NCBI GenBank assembly: GCA_030765045.1
Contig: CM060963.1
Coordinates: 71,164,617 to 71,228,616 of the forward strand
DNA from: Tenodera sinensis
Lineage: Eukaryota; Arthropoda; Insecta; Mantodea; Mantidae
Length of the DNA stretch: 64,000 bases
Direction of reading: 5' to 3'
The first letter of the stretch is position 1; every line of letters begins with the position of its first letter. A program made the position numbers and the translations under genes. Below, one piece after another: positions 13,978 to 24,940 of this stretch. Under the pieces are notes generated by a model. That model made no database searches. It had not been told where the DNA came from and worked only from the letters and a program-made list of their open reading frames with translations.

Positions 13978-14779
13978 CAAGGTGCATCCAGAAAGTAAGT
14001 CATGATGACCGATAAAGAGAACAAGAACATCACTAAGTAAGAAATATTTATTGGAATAATTACATAGACTCACTGACTACATTTCAACATAGTCACCACC
14101 ATTGTTGAGGCATTTATTGTAACGGTACACCATTAATTGTATGCCCAACTCATAGGATTCTGCCGCCAATGTCTGCAGCCATGAAGTCACTTCATTCTGC
14201 ACCTCAGCGTTACTGTGAAAACATTTTCCTGCCAGAAAACGCTTCATGAGACGGAAGAAATGAGTCACTTGGAGCAAGATCGGGTTTGTAGGGTGGGTGT
14301 TCGAAGACCTCCCATCCAAACTTATTCAACACATTTCATGTGGCGTTGGCTGTATGGGGTCTTGCATTGCCATGCACAAGTGTAATGCCTCTGGCGTCAC
14401 CAGGGACACTCAGCCATTATGGTCTTCGTTCTGAATCTTGGTCCTTCCTTCCGTGAATTGCCTGCACCATTGTCTTACCATACTGTCACACATAATGCCC
14501 TGTTCATACACGTGACACAATTGATGATGGATCTCTTCTGAAGATTGCTTTTGAGCATGCAAAAATCGGATGACTGCACGAACCTCGCATTTGGCGGGAG
14601 ACAATATTTGAGAAGCCATTTTCTCCTAGCACAGAGCAGTAACTACTGCCGTCACAAAACTGAAACTTTACTGCAATGTTACCATATACTTCTTCTCTTC
14701 TCCTGCACACGCGCATTCCTATCCGTCTGGTGGTGCCATCTCTGGATGCGATTGGTACTTACTTTCTGGATGCACCTCG
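13978..14779 (-). mobile_element. Internally deleted mariner transposon
   Basis: Both ends carry GGTGCATCCAGAAAGTAAGT in inverted orientation (13981-14000 and 14757-14776), and a TA dinucleotide flanks each side (13976-13977 and 14780-14781), the target duplication of Tc1/mariner elements. At 802 bp it is shorter than the usual 1.3 kb. The body holds the N-terminal and C-terminal parts of a transposase on the minus strand with the middle removed, so it cannot move on its own. Confidence 0.93.
14077..14619 (-). pseudogene. Mariner transposase remnant
   Basis: The frame starting at 14619 begins MASQILSPAKCEVRAVIRFL and contains the helix-turn-helix wording IHHQLCHVYEQG...VRQWCRQF of mariner transposases. 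The region 14400-14260 then reads LVHGNARPHTAN and HPPYKPDLAPSD in broken frames, the block around the second and third catalytic Asp. The segment with the first Asp (the DE.W region) is deleted. Stops and frameshifts make it non-functional. Confidence 0.9.
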
Positions 14780-14972
14780 TATAATTGCTAGAAAAGAGCA
14801 GTATAGCTTCAAAATGGTGCATAGTAATCTACCTGGCTTTAAAAGTTGGCACTTCCCTCCAGTATTGAAAAATATATATAAAAAAGGGGGGTGGGGAAGA
14901 GAAATACCTTCAAATATTTAGATTTTTGTGCTATGAAATATTATTACATAAAATGTAAGTTTCCACCATAAA

Positions 14973-15094
14973 TTCTAAAGTAAGAACAAATTAGAAACTA
15001 AAAACTTCACTTATCTTAGTATGATTTTCTGCTGGCCCTGGGTTTCAAGCTGTGTCCAGCTCATTCTCAAAGCTTATATGTTCTTACTTTAGAA
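14973..15094. mobile_element. 122-bp MITE with 16-bp perfect terminal inverted repeats
   Basis: TTCTAAAGTAAGAACA at 14973-14988 is exactly complementary to 15079-15094. The interior is shared with 11992-12115. There is no coding capacity. The autonomous partner and superfamily are unknown. Confidence 0.8.
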
Positions 15095-15167
15095 CACTTT
15101 AGAATCTTGTTGCTTCACTGTTAATAGCTTCAATTTTTCCTTATTCCACCATAAAGTTGAGCTAGAA

Positions 15168-15199
15168 TACTACTACTACAACTACTACTACTACTACTC
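15168..15199. repeat. (ACT)n microsatellite
   Basis: Ten or so ACT triplets in a row with one ACA interruption. Confidence 0.9.
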
Positions 15200-15379
15200 T
15201 AAAATACTAATTTGTATGCAAACATTGTAACTAGCAAAGGACAAGATTGCAGAAGTAGATAATAGAACTGTAAAATGACTTCAGAAACTTACGTCAAGTA
15301 TTGATCGTCTTCATTCCAAAACAGATTGGGGATGGTGGGGGGAGGGGGGGGATCTGGAGAAGGACCTTAATACAGTTCA

Positions 15380-15712
15380 TAGGATTGTTTTAATAATAAT
15401 CGCTAGGGCGTCTCATTTATACAGAGGGTACCCTTATTGCCCAGTCACTGTGTCTTCCGGTTGCAACCAAGGCCACAGAAAAGTGCAGGATGGGGATGGC
15501 GGGTATGAGCGCACCAACTCCTCCAACATAAGGCCCTTTTAGGAATGCTACCTTTCTTCAAGATGACTACTCAATTGGCATCATGAGACTGAGTGCAACT
15601 TGAAGTAGACCTCCCAGTGCTGAAAAATCCCCATGCTGGTACCAGGAACCGAACCTGAATCCCCCATGCCAGAGGCATGCATGCTACACTACGCTAAGGG
15701 GTGGTCAGGACT
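15380..15712 (-). repeat. tRNA-derived SINE
   Basis: On the minus strand, starting near 15712, the sequence has an A-box-like TTAGCGTAGTGTAGCATGC and then a B-box-like GGTTCGGTTCCTGGT. A body of about 270 bases follows, ending in a TTATTA-type tail at about 15390. The split Pol III promoter at the 5' end and simple 3' tail are the hallmarks of a tRNA-derived SINE. Confidence 0.65.
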
Positions 15713-16195
15713 GTTTTACGAATATAAATAAGAGACCAAATAAAAAAACTACTGCAACAAATTATTGTAAAATATGAAGAGTTTAACAACATTATATAAA
15801 TTATGATGTCCATTGATATCTTTTTTACTTTATAAATTAGTTTAAATTGTTAGAAACTTCAAGTAGTCGACTCTTTTTGCTATTTAAAATGTCTATATAA
15901 TTTCTTTGATGAATAATTATCCCTATAAAAGTTTTTAGTATTTAATATTTGATATAAAAGGTGGGTACATATGTTTCCCATATGGTCTGCAAACTTTGGA
16001 AGAACCACATCCCTCCAAATGATGAGTAGGTACATTTATTAAGTGGGGTATTCTCTGGACCAGTAATTGAATGATGATGGAATGAGCAGACCTACAGCTT
16101 TCACTGTGAACTCCAAACCACATTGGCCCTTGATATTTCATATGTGGTAGCCATAGATGAAAGCATGGACTGAGCAACTTAAATTTGTTGCACTA

Positions 16196-16386
16196 TTTAA
16201 ACCGAAAGGTGGGTCGATTAATAACACTACACAACACTTAATTGTAATTTCCCAGAACATGTTTCAGAGACTGACTTTCCTTCATTATCAACCAGACATT
16301 GACAATGGAGGAAAATCAGCCTCCAAAACATGTTCTGGGAAAGTATAAGTAAGTGTAGTGTAGTGTTACCTTTTTGGTTTAAATTG
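16196..16386. mobile_element. Fold-back (long inverted repeat) element, copy 1
   Basis: Two arms of about 80-90 bases face each other around a short core near 16295. The clearest paired block is CCCAGAACATGTTT (16251-16264) with its complement at 16326-16339. Outer blocks such as AACACTACACAACACTTA and TTTAAACC pair with mismatches. The same outer arm sequence and right flank recur at 33501-33650. No protein is encoded. Confidence 0.75.
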
Positions 16387-16410
16387 ATTATTACAACACT
16401 TTTCAAATTT

Positions 16411-19400
16411 CCAAGAAAGAAGATCGTTGCACTATACCCAGCAATTGAACTAACAATCTATTATGAGCATCACAAACAAAACCATTGACCTGTTCAACCA
16501 TCTTATTACATGAAATTCTTGGGATTAAAATAAAATTCTGATCAAAACATATATCAAATTGCTTTTATGCTACCTATACCTAAAAACCATTTTTATTGGC
16601 ATTAAACACAACAATATGAGGCAATATGTTTGCTCCTGGCATGAATCCAGTCTGTTTAGGCATCTCTTGCTTGGAAAATGTTGGTTGACAAGAACTTTTT
16701 ATTGTTTCTTCTGAAAATAGGTGCAATATATATGAACAGGTATATATCATAAAAACTTCCTATTAGCACTATAAATTCTTAATAACTCTTAAATTATACC
16801 TTAGATATAACCACAACACATTAAGGAGGCAATTAATGGTTATTTCTTACTATGGTTAGGAAGTATAACAATATAAAACATCAAAGTATCAAAGTTGACT
16901 CAAGGTGATCATTATTGTAACCTTCTATCCCCATGATAATTTGGTAGTGATTAACAGCTTGTGATACATATAACAGCAATGTTTTAATAAAGGTTATGGC
17001 TTAAAGCAAATGTGTTGTTGGTAACAATGTGGAAATTCCTTCCCTGTCCTTATTGAGCATGTTCCCATTATGTTGACATTTTGAGTTTGACCAAGTCCAG
17101 TTCCTAATCTGAAATGTCAAATGTTTTAAATAAAATAAATGTGCTTGCATGAGAATTTTTTTTTTAAATATTTCAGTGTTTCCTGCTTAGTTGACATGCA
17201 TTTTATTAGGGATGTACTGGTAGTCTCATAAAGGTAATGCAAATATATTTTCTGAACTCCATTGAAATATGAGGATCAATCAAATATAAATGATACATAC
17301 CTTTTTCTCATGGTCAAAAACAAGGGGTATCACAATGACACTGAGATGGTAGTAATATTTTAGATCCATCTCTTCTCTGGAACCTTTGCAGCCAGTCACA
17401 GCAGGACCAGTGAGCAAGAAGCACACTGTCCATTGCCCTGTGTGTCATAATCATTCTTCTTATGAAAGAATGTAAAGCAGCACAAGATTTTTGATGTACT
17501 AAGAAGGAAGTGTACCCTTAGTCATTAATATTTATGAACATCATAAAATATCTTTGAAGGGAAGAGAAAGTATTAAAAACAAAAGAATAGTCTATTATTG
17601 AATAAATGCTAAAATTTCTCCAATGATAATTATATGATGTTAAAGGAATCCTTTTTGACAATATGAAGAAGTAGGAGAAGTTAACGTGCAAGAAGTTAGT
17701 CCATGGCTATGTAGATAGTCTAAGAAAACAGGATAACAAAAGTCCTACTCAATGGAAAAGTTACAGTTCTGTACTTTGGTTTGATACAACTCAAAAAGCT
17801 TAGTTTTATTTATATTTGATTACCCTCATATTTACCTTTGCAAGCAGTATAATACTTAGAACTTGTCTAATATGCACTCATATGCAAGTGTTTTCCCTAA
17901 ACAGTATCACAAGGCAGATACTGTAATAATTCCTTTTAGTTTACAAACTTCAAGAAAATAAGAAGTATGAAGCAAACATGACATCTGTTTTGAGTGATAC
18001 TGTTAAATGCTGTACATACAGTAAAAATTGTAAATAAATGCTTTTTTTATGCTTCTATTAATATAATATGATAATGAAGTTGTGTAACTGTATAATGTAA
18101 ATTTGGTGATGGTAAAAAGGCTCTAACAAATGAAGTTTAGAGCTCACTGAATGGATTTGCTTCATCTTGTATTGTAATAAGTTGTGAAAGTTGGTGTATT
18201 TTATTTTTCACTCTGGTAATGGTTTCATTTTATTTGAGCTAGAGGACAACTAAGTAATTCAAACTGTAATTTTGAGTATCTTAATCATTTTTGTTTACAT
18301 GCATATTATGTATTTATTTCCACAGGAAATATTAGAATTTATACTTAAAATCTTAAAGGGGAACCGACCAGTAAAAAATAATAAGAAAGAGCCAAAAATG
18401 TAAATTTTCATTTGTTATTTAAAAATAAATTAAAATTTTAATGCTTTCAAGAACCTTGAAGCAATTTGTTTATCCTTTTATTTACAATATTTGTGAAACA
18501 TTTTGCTTGCTATGTTCTTTACGTTCATCATTTAAAATGTTGCAAATGGTACCATTTTTAACATTTTTGTTTACCTCTGGTCACTGCGTGATCATAGTAT
18601 GAGGCAGTAAAACATCATCTGAATTTTCTATGTATATTTCGTTATTTTTAGTTTATAGAATTTCAGAATTATGTTCATGTTAAAAACAGCGTTTAATTTA
18701 TTTTTCAAAAATAAAAAATGTTGTTGTTTTCTAGTGCCTTGCATCTGGCAATGAAGCCATTAGCAACAAAAAATGTTAAAAGGAAAATAGTGTGTTTTAT
18801 TGTAATACAGGAACTGTGTTGTTCCTTTAAATTTTAGTAATGAAATTTGCAACATGTGAAACACTTTAATCACATGATAAATTAAAAACTCAATTGAACA
18901 GCTTAGAAATAGTATGGCTTAGGAAATGAAATTGTATGAATTATTATTTTATAATCAAAGTTTAAATCATTAAAATCCCCTTGAAAAGGATAAGCTTTTA
19001 AAATTTATAAACATCACTGGGAGGTTCCCTTAAACTCATAAATTGAGGCACTATATTTATTTTGGATATACTGCTTTTCACCTGCAAGCTTGCAAACTCT
19101 GGTATATCATAAAAATAAAACAATATTAGTCTACATCTAATTTTGAAATATATGTACATATGTCCACAATTAATATTGCCTATATTAATCAAAGTTAGCA
19201 GGTATTTCATTTAAAAAATATTCTGAAGCATAAAAAGAAAAACGGTGCAAATTTGACCATATAAAAACTTTTGAGATCATTTAAGAGTTTAAAACTGAGC
19301 TGTTTAATAACAAGATCAACATACTATTTTTAAATTTCTCAGGCTATGTTTGAAGCAAAGTGACTTCTGAATCATGTTCCAGGAAATTTATAAGTGTGGG

Positions 19401-19715
19401 TTGTTTTTTTGTCATTAATTGACTCAGTTTTAACCCTAAAATGGTTTCAATAACCCTGTCATGAACTTTCAGTATATGAAGAATTTTGAGCTGATGTTCA
19501 ACAAAGTGATAAGATATGTTAAAGACATGCTTCACTTTGAACATTATCATTTAGTTTGAAAACATCAAATACCATCCCCCAAGTAATTTTATGCAACCAA
19601 GGGATATAAAGTCATTGACAACGGAACTATATAAACTGACAGAGTACTTCGATTTTCTTCCATTTTAAATAATGTTACACTGCTGTTTGTTTATGCATGA
19701 GTTGGTTTCTTCCAG
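16411..19715. other. Intron B-C, last part, unassigned
   Basis: AT-rich sequence without recognisable genes. Only short open frames are present. Confidence 0.4.
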
Positions 19716-19897
19716 GGCAGTTGTTTTCCCAGAGCTTGAACAACCGTCCTGCTGTCCTTGCCACAAAAGAGGGTTCTTCGCAAGATGATGACTCCTATAT
19801 GGGATATTCTGTAGCAGTGGGAGATTTTGGAAGTGGCTATGGTCCTGGTGGTGAGGCAGCCGTCGGAATGCCTAGAGGAGCAGGCCTACGTGGCAAG
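19716..19897 (+). CDS. if: Integrin alpha exon C (FG-GAP blade 4)
   Basis: The 182-nt exon lies between TCTTCCAG and GTATCA, enters in phase 1 and leaves in phase 0. It reads GQLFSQSLNNRPAVLATKEG and continues through DDDSYMGYSVAVGDF to a VGMPRGAGLRGK end. YMGYSVAVGDF is the typical start of an FG-GAP repeat. The expected Asp-rich calcium loop after GDF is replaced by a Gly-rich stretch (GSGYGPGGE), so this blade probably binds no calcium. Confidence 0.92.
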
Positions 19898-21655
19898 GTA
19901 TCAAACTTGCTTATGATTATACTTTATTTCTCAATAAAGCAGATTTTTAATGTAAAAATGGTGTTGCCCTCTATATGTAATTTTGGTTCACTTACTGTTG
20001 AAGGGAAATTTTGGTGGCTCATGCCAACTACAGTTAGGGAAAATCTTGAAACTTATAAGTCTTAAAATACACAAGCCAAGTTTTCTTGATCTTTGTATCA
20101 GTCAAGAAGTCCAGCATTCTCAATATTTTAGCATTATCTGCATTTAATAATATTTATTTACAATAATTGTTGTAGTAAATCCAATTATTCTGCCCTTATA
20201 CGAACCATGAATCTGTATAACCCATTTCCCACTTTCAAAACATTGTTTCTGTCAAAAAGCATGCAGTTAGTGTTAAGAAAGTGCACATTTACTTACTGTG
20301 CCTATAAATCCATTATAAATCTTAACCTAAACATGTTACAAATAGGATATTATGACAAAAATAAAATTATTTGTTGAATTGGGAAAGCAATTATTGCATA
20401 TCATATTTTCCAACAGCTAAGTGTAAAACACACTACAGCATCACTTTGGCTTTCACTCACAGAAACAGATGTTTTAGATCTACATATGTTTAGCTATTGT
20501 AGGATTATTTTTAGCTACCTATACATTACACAGCATATATTGATTTTTTATACATGAGAACTATTCTTAAATCGTCAATTATCTGCAGGATTAATTCTTT
20601 TCTTTCCAGCACTTTCTGTATATCTCATTTGCTCATGCACCAGAGATAAAATATGATTTAATTTATAAACCTGAAGTAGCTCAATATTAAGGCTTAAGGA
20701 GCATTTTGGTCATTTAGTAGATAAATGGATTGAAAAATCTGTAGTTTCAGCCCATTTCTGAAAAACAGACCATGACATCCAATATAACACCATCTTTTAA
20801 AATATGTACAGCAGGCAAAAGATCTTGACTCTTGGGAAAATATTTATATGAAAAAGTTCCAAGCATACCTAATGAATTTTAATCTTCCATTTGAAGAAAA
20901 GAAAACCCACTCATGAAGTTCATGCATTCTACAGCAGAGGGAAAACAGTTGACAGTGACAGTTGACAGTGGAGGATCAGCTAACTATATCTAATAGTCAA
21001 CAGCAGCCGATAATGTAGGAAAGGTCCTCTGAAATTAGTCCTGTGTAAATCAATTCGTGTGAAGCAATTTTGTGTTTATTTAACTAAAATAGCAATAAAA
21101 TATGATGTTCCAATACCTTTATGATTTGTTGAAATAATCATCATTGCAATTTCCTCTTTACTATTTGGCGTTATTACAACCTCCAAAAACAAAGCATATA
21201 TCTGGGCAACTTTTTCTGTTTTAAGTTCTTTTTTAGGCTAAGAAAAGTGTCTTGAGCACAAGTAAAAATTCTGATTACTAATAGAGACTGAGTTGTCAGT
21301 CTCTTGAGGAATGGGCAGGGAGATAAGTTTAAAAGTTTCTGGAAATACAAACCTTAAAATTTGTCTGCTACTAAACTGGATTTTCTGTTTCATGTCTTTT
21401 GTGTCATTCTCCTCTTTGCTACCTTTGCTTTCATCCATATTGAGTACTAATAAATGCAGCCTATTTTAATAAGATGTTTGAAGCAAATAATGACAAAGAA
21501 AGTATTTTATTACGGTTACTTTCACTTGATTATGCCTTAAGGTATAATCTTATGGAGAAATGTGCCTGAGTGGGAACCTCGTGTAGAGAATTGTTTTAAA
21601 AATTTAAAATCTCAGCTTTGCCCTCTATTATCTTTAATAAAGTTCAAGTATGTTC

Positions 21656-21704
<49 letters not shown>

Positions 21705-22462
21705 CTTTATGAGAAAAGAAAATTGACATCGCTAAATTACAGGAAAAGAGAATAGCATCAAATTTGCTATGTAAAAAAACAAAAAAACTATACCACAAGG
21801 ATATAAACATTTGCAACTAGCTATGACAATCACCTACGAACATAAAACTGCTGAAATATTAATAAAAAAGGAAAGATTAAATAAACGCTGCTAATCAAAA
21901 TATTACTCTGTTCAGGATTTTGGGTAACAATACTGTAAGCAGTTATTTAGAAAATGTGTATTTTTTATTAATCAAACCACATAAATAGATATATTAATAG
22001 GTATATAATCTTATAAAACTCACATATAATCATATATTGGTGATCAAGTTTTAAAAGTATTAAGTCTGATATGCCAACTATTTGTTCACTATACTTCCAG
22101 ATTTAAATAATCATGGCAAGTTGCTAGTCTACAAGCTTAAGCATAGCCCATAAGTATTGTGTGACAAATATATCTTGTGTTCTAGCTTTGGGTCTCTTAT
22201 AGAATAATGTAATAAAACAGTTGACGTCCAAAGTTTTAATTTTATGAACTAATAAAAGAGTTTTACTTTTACGTTTTCTCATTAATATGTTACTTTAGCA
22301 TCTACTTTTGAAAGCATATAATTGAGGTTATACTGCTCTAGTATTCATTTTTATTAAATTAAACAATTTAACTTATATTTTGCTTAGTAAATCTCTACAG
22401 GCAGTAATTTTGACTCTATTTATTTTATTAACTATTGAATAATACCAATCATTGTTCTATAG
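19898..22462. other. Intron C-D
   Basis: Unassigned AT-rich intron containing the (AAC)n microsatellite at 21656-21705. Confidence 0.5.
21656..21705. repeat. (AAC)n microsatellite
   Basis: Some sixteen perfect AAC triplets. It gives a polyvaline frame on the minus strand with no coding meaning. Confidence 0.95.
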
Positions 22463-22672
22463 ATTGTGCTGTACACATGGAACTTGACAAACTACATGAA
22501 CCTGACAGGTGAACAGCTAGGGGCCTACTTTGGCTATTCCCTGTGTGTCGCAGATCTTGATGGTGATTCCAAAGATGACTTGGTGGTGGGAGCACCCTTA
22601 TACACTGACCTCTCCAACAATGAAGGGAAATATGAAACTGGAAGAATATACATATTTTACCAAGGTCTTAGG
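22463..22672 (+). CDS. if: Integrin alpha exon D (FG-GAP blade 5, calcium loop)
   Basis: The 210-nt exon lies between CTATAG and GTGAGT with phase 0 at both ends. It encodes 70 residues: IVLYTWNLTNYMN, the blade start GEQLGAYFGYSLCVADLDGD and the loop DLDGDSKDDLVVGAP, ending GRIYIFYQGLR. The DxDxDxxxD spacing is the calcium-binding signature of integrin propeller blades. The following intron of 11.5 kb contains LTR retrotransposon 1 on the same strand as the gene. Confidence 0.95.
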
Positions 22673-22831
22673 GTGAGTACTATCTCTATGACCTATATTA
22701 ATTTACAAGATTGTATTTAAACAACCTTTAAAGATGTATTCAAGATGATTTAAGTAAAATATTTATTCCTAAGCTGGCTTTTTATCAGTTAAACACTTTT
22801 AATAATTTAATTTGTTAAGCATTATCCTTGT

Positions 22832-23100
22832 CTTTTTTTTTTTTTTTTAATGTTAATGTCCTCCAACATCATATGTCATATCGGATGATGAATGAATGAA
22901 ATGGGTTAAATGATACTCAAATGAGCCTGCGGTCCACAGAGCCCTAAGCCACCAGACAATTGTCTTCTCAGAATAAGAGAAAGCCTCAGGCAAAAGAACC
23001 TTATCCGCCTAACTGACCCTAATCGAGATTTGAACTCAGGACCTCTTGAATGCAAAGCAGGCACGCTACCTCCACAATAATGCAGGCTATATCTTATCTT
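22832..23100 (-). repeat. tRNA-derived SINE
   Basis: Read on the minus strand from about 23097 it has TGGAGGTAGCGTGCCTGC (A box) and GAGTTCAAATC (B box) in a tRNA-like head. A body of about 180 bases follows, and it ends in a poly-A tail, seen as the T run at 22832-22848. Confidence 0.75.
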
Positions 23101-23890
23101 AGAGAGTGGTTATATAATATACATATTGCAAGCCTACCTTTTTCTGTCCAATATAATTAAGATAAGTAAAATATCTGTTGAAACAATATGAATGTAACCA
23201 TTATAAATTTTGAATAACATCTATAACTAGTAGTTATATCTAAAACAATTTTATTTTGCACCACTGTCCTAAGCAAGTTTTAACCAGTCAAAATATGTAA
23301 GTTAATTTTTACTTTCTCTACTGGTAAGTAGAAGGAAGTTTGTATTCCACCCAAAAATTTGATGTTGAGATTTCACCGTAAATATATGTTTTGAGACCCC
23401 CTGAATCCAAAAAAATCGTTTTTAGAAAAAGGTCCATGTGTGGTCTGTCAGTCTGTGGACAGCGTAACTCAAAAATGAAAAGTCGGTTAAAAACCAAGAT
23501 GGTATTTAAATTTAATGTCTTTCAAGGATGTGACACAAGGATTTTTAAGAAAATAGCCCCACCCTAAACTACCCGTTACATGGAAAATTTTTCGAAAATC
23601 TTGATTTTCTTGAAAGTGGCTCTAATGATTTTGCTTAAAATGTCATATGTTTAAGATATTTGTATGACAAATGAAATTTATATTTAGAATTTTCTGGCTA
23701 TAGCCTATGTAGTCCTGTTTACTCTGGATGACGTTTGAATAACTCGTAAACCATAAGATATAGACAAAATCTTACTGAACAAAAAATGTAGATCTTGTTA
23801 AAACACACAATTTATGTCTCAATAATTTTTTTTGTGGAGTGAACCATTTCAAAGATATTCCTTGTTATCTGTGTGAGTTTCAGAAAACTT

Positions 23891-24668
23891 TGATACCGAA
23901 ATTTAGATTTCCAATCGAATGGGCTTGATAAAGACACGTTTTAATTTAATTGCCGGATGTGAGATTTGCGATAAGTGTTAAGTAATAACATAAATAGATG
24001 ATAGAGCAGGAAGTGTTGTAAGGTGAGCAAGATATGAGTAAATAATAGTCGTTAAATTTGTAGGATAAACACATTATTGGTTTGAAATTAACGAGTCATG
24101 ACGTCATACTACATAGTTTAAATACACGTTTAAAAATTCAGGTTTGCTAACCTTAAAAGTCGCGCGATATATTTAATAAAATATAGAGTAAACATCGTTT
24201 AATCCTAAAAAGGTAATTATATATTCGAAATTCAAAAAAGAACATGTTATAATAGAAAGGGACATTTCTAAATTGCGGGAAAAGGAAATAGCATTTTGGA
24301 TACGAGGCTTTCTTGGATGACGTCATGACATTCAAAATTGAAGAGAACGGTTTTCCTAGCTTGGGGACGCCAGAAAGCGTCACTACTCACCCCAGACCAG
24401 TACTGCAGGTTGTGCTGTGCGGACGTGAGTGCGATTCCTCTACATATACAATCGGCATAGCTCCCGAAAATATCTAAGATGCAATAAACAATATATAAAG
24501 GTTTTCTTGGGTAGTCTATTTGATAACACCTGCGCGTACCCGAGATAAATAAAGAGATCTCAAACTGAGCTAGCGGGAAAGAACCAAATCAACGGGCGAC
24601 CACGAGACCAACGACATTTAAGCATCAATGGCGACATAAAGAGAAGCGAACAACAACAACTAGCTTCA
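23891..24668 (+). repeat. 5' LTR of element 1
   Basis: 778 bp, beginning TGATACCGAAATTTAG and ending AGCTTCA. It contains two perfect TGACGTCA palindromes (24099-24106 and 24318-24325), the ATF/CREB consensus, and an AATAAA at 24548-24553 that could serve polyadenylation in the 3' copy. Transcription of the element should start here. Confidence 0.95.
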
Positions 24669-24670
24669 AA

Positions 24671-24685
24671 TGGTGACCCAACGTG
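24671..24685 (+). promoter_or_regulatory. Primer-binding site of element 1
   Basis: TGGTGACCCAACGTG begins two bases after the LTR. The leading TGG matches the CCA end of a tRNA, and the rest is close to the complement of the tRNA-Trp 3' end, with a mismatch and a gap. The tRNA assignment is tentative. Confidence 0.6.
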
Positions 24686-24840
24686 TGGCGTCGAGTGAAT
24701 AGACCAACCCCAAGACGACCAAGCCAGCATAGAACCAGCAAACAAGAAGGTGACCCAACGTGTGGCGTCGAGACAATAGACCAACCCCAAGACGACCAAG
24801 CCAGCATCGAGCCAGCAGACAAGAAGGTGCCCAGCGTGTC
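24672..24840 (+). repeat. 77-bp tandem duplication of the PBS leader
   Basis: The unit starting GGTGACCCAACGTGTGGCGT at 24672 recurs at 24749 with few changes, and a third decayed start (GGTGCCCAGCGTGTC) lies at 24826. The primer-binding sequence is therefore present more than once in the leader. Confidence 0.85.
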
Positions 24841-24940
24841 AACATCTGTGAAACGTGTAGTGAACAAGTTTAAGTGCAGTTAAAAAAAAAAAAAAAGTTA
24901 AATATTGGTGAGTAGAAAAACACATGTAAATAGTTTAGAA

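Noticed and set aside
21634..21816. Minus-strand frame with a polyvaline run
   Set aside because: Product of the (AAC)n microsatellite.
24560..24883. Small open frames over the 5' LTR and leader of element 1
   Set aside because: They are translations of the tandem PBS leader and the LTR; similar frames at 31369, 44629 and 51905 are LTR sequence too.
24905..24940. Upstream extension of gag before the ATG at 24941, and the GGTGAGT in it
   Set aside because: The extension would need a non-ATG start. GGTGAGT resembles a splice donor and is shared by both elements, but no acceptor or downstream gene such as env was found, so no spliced transcript is claimed.
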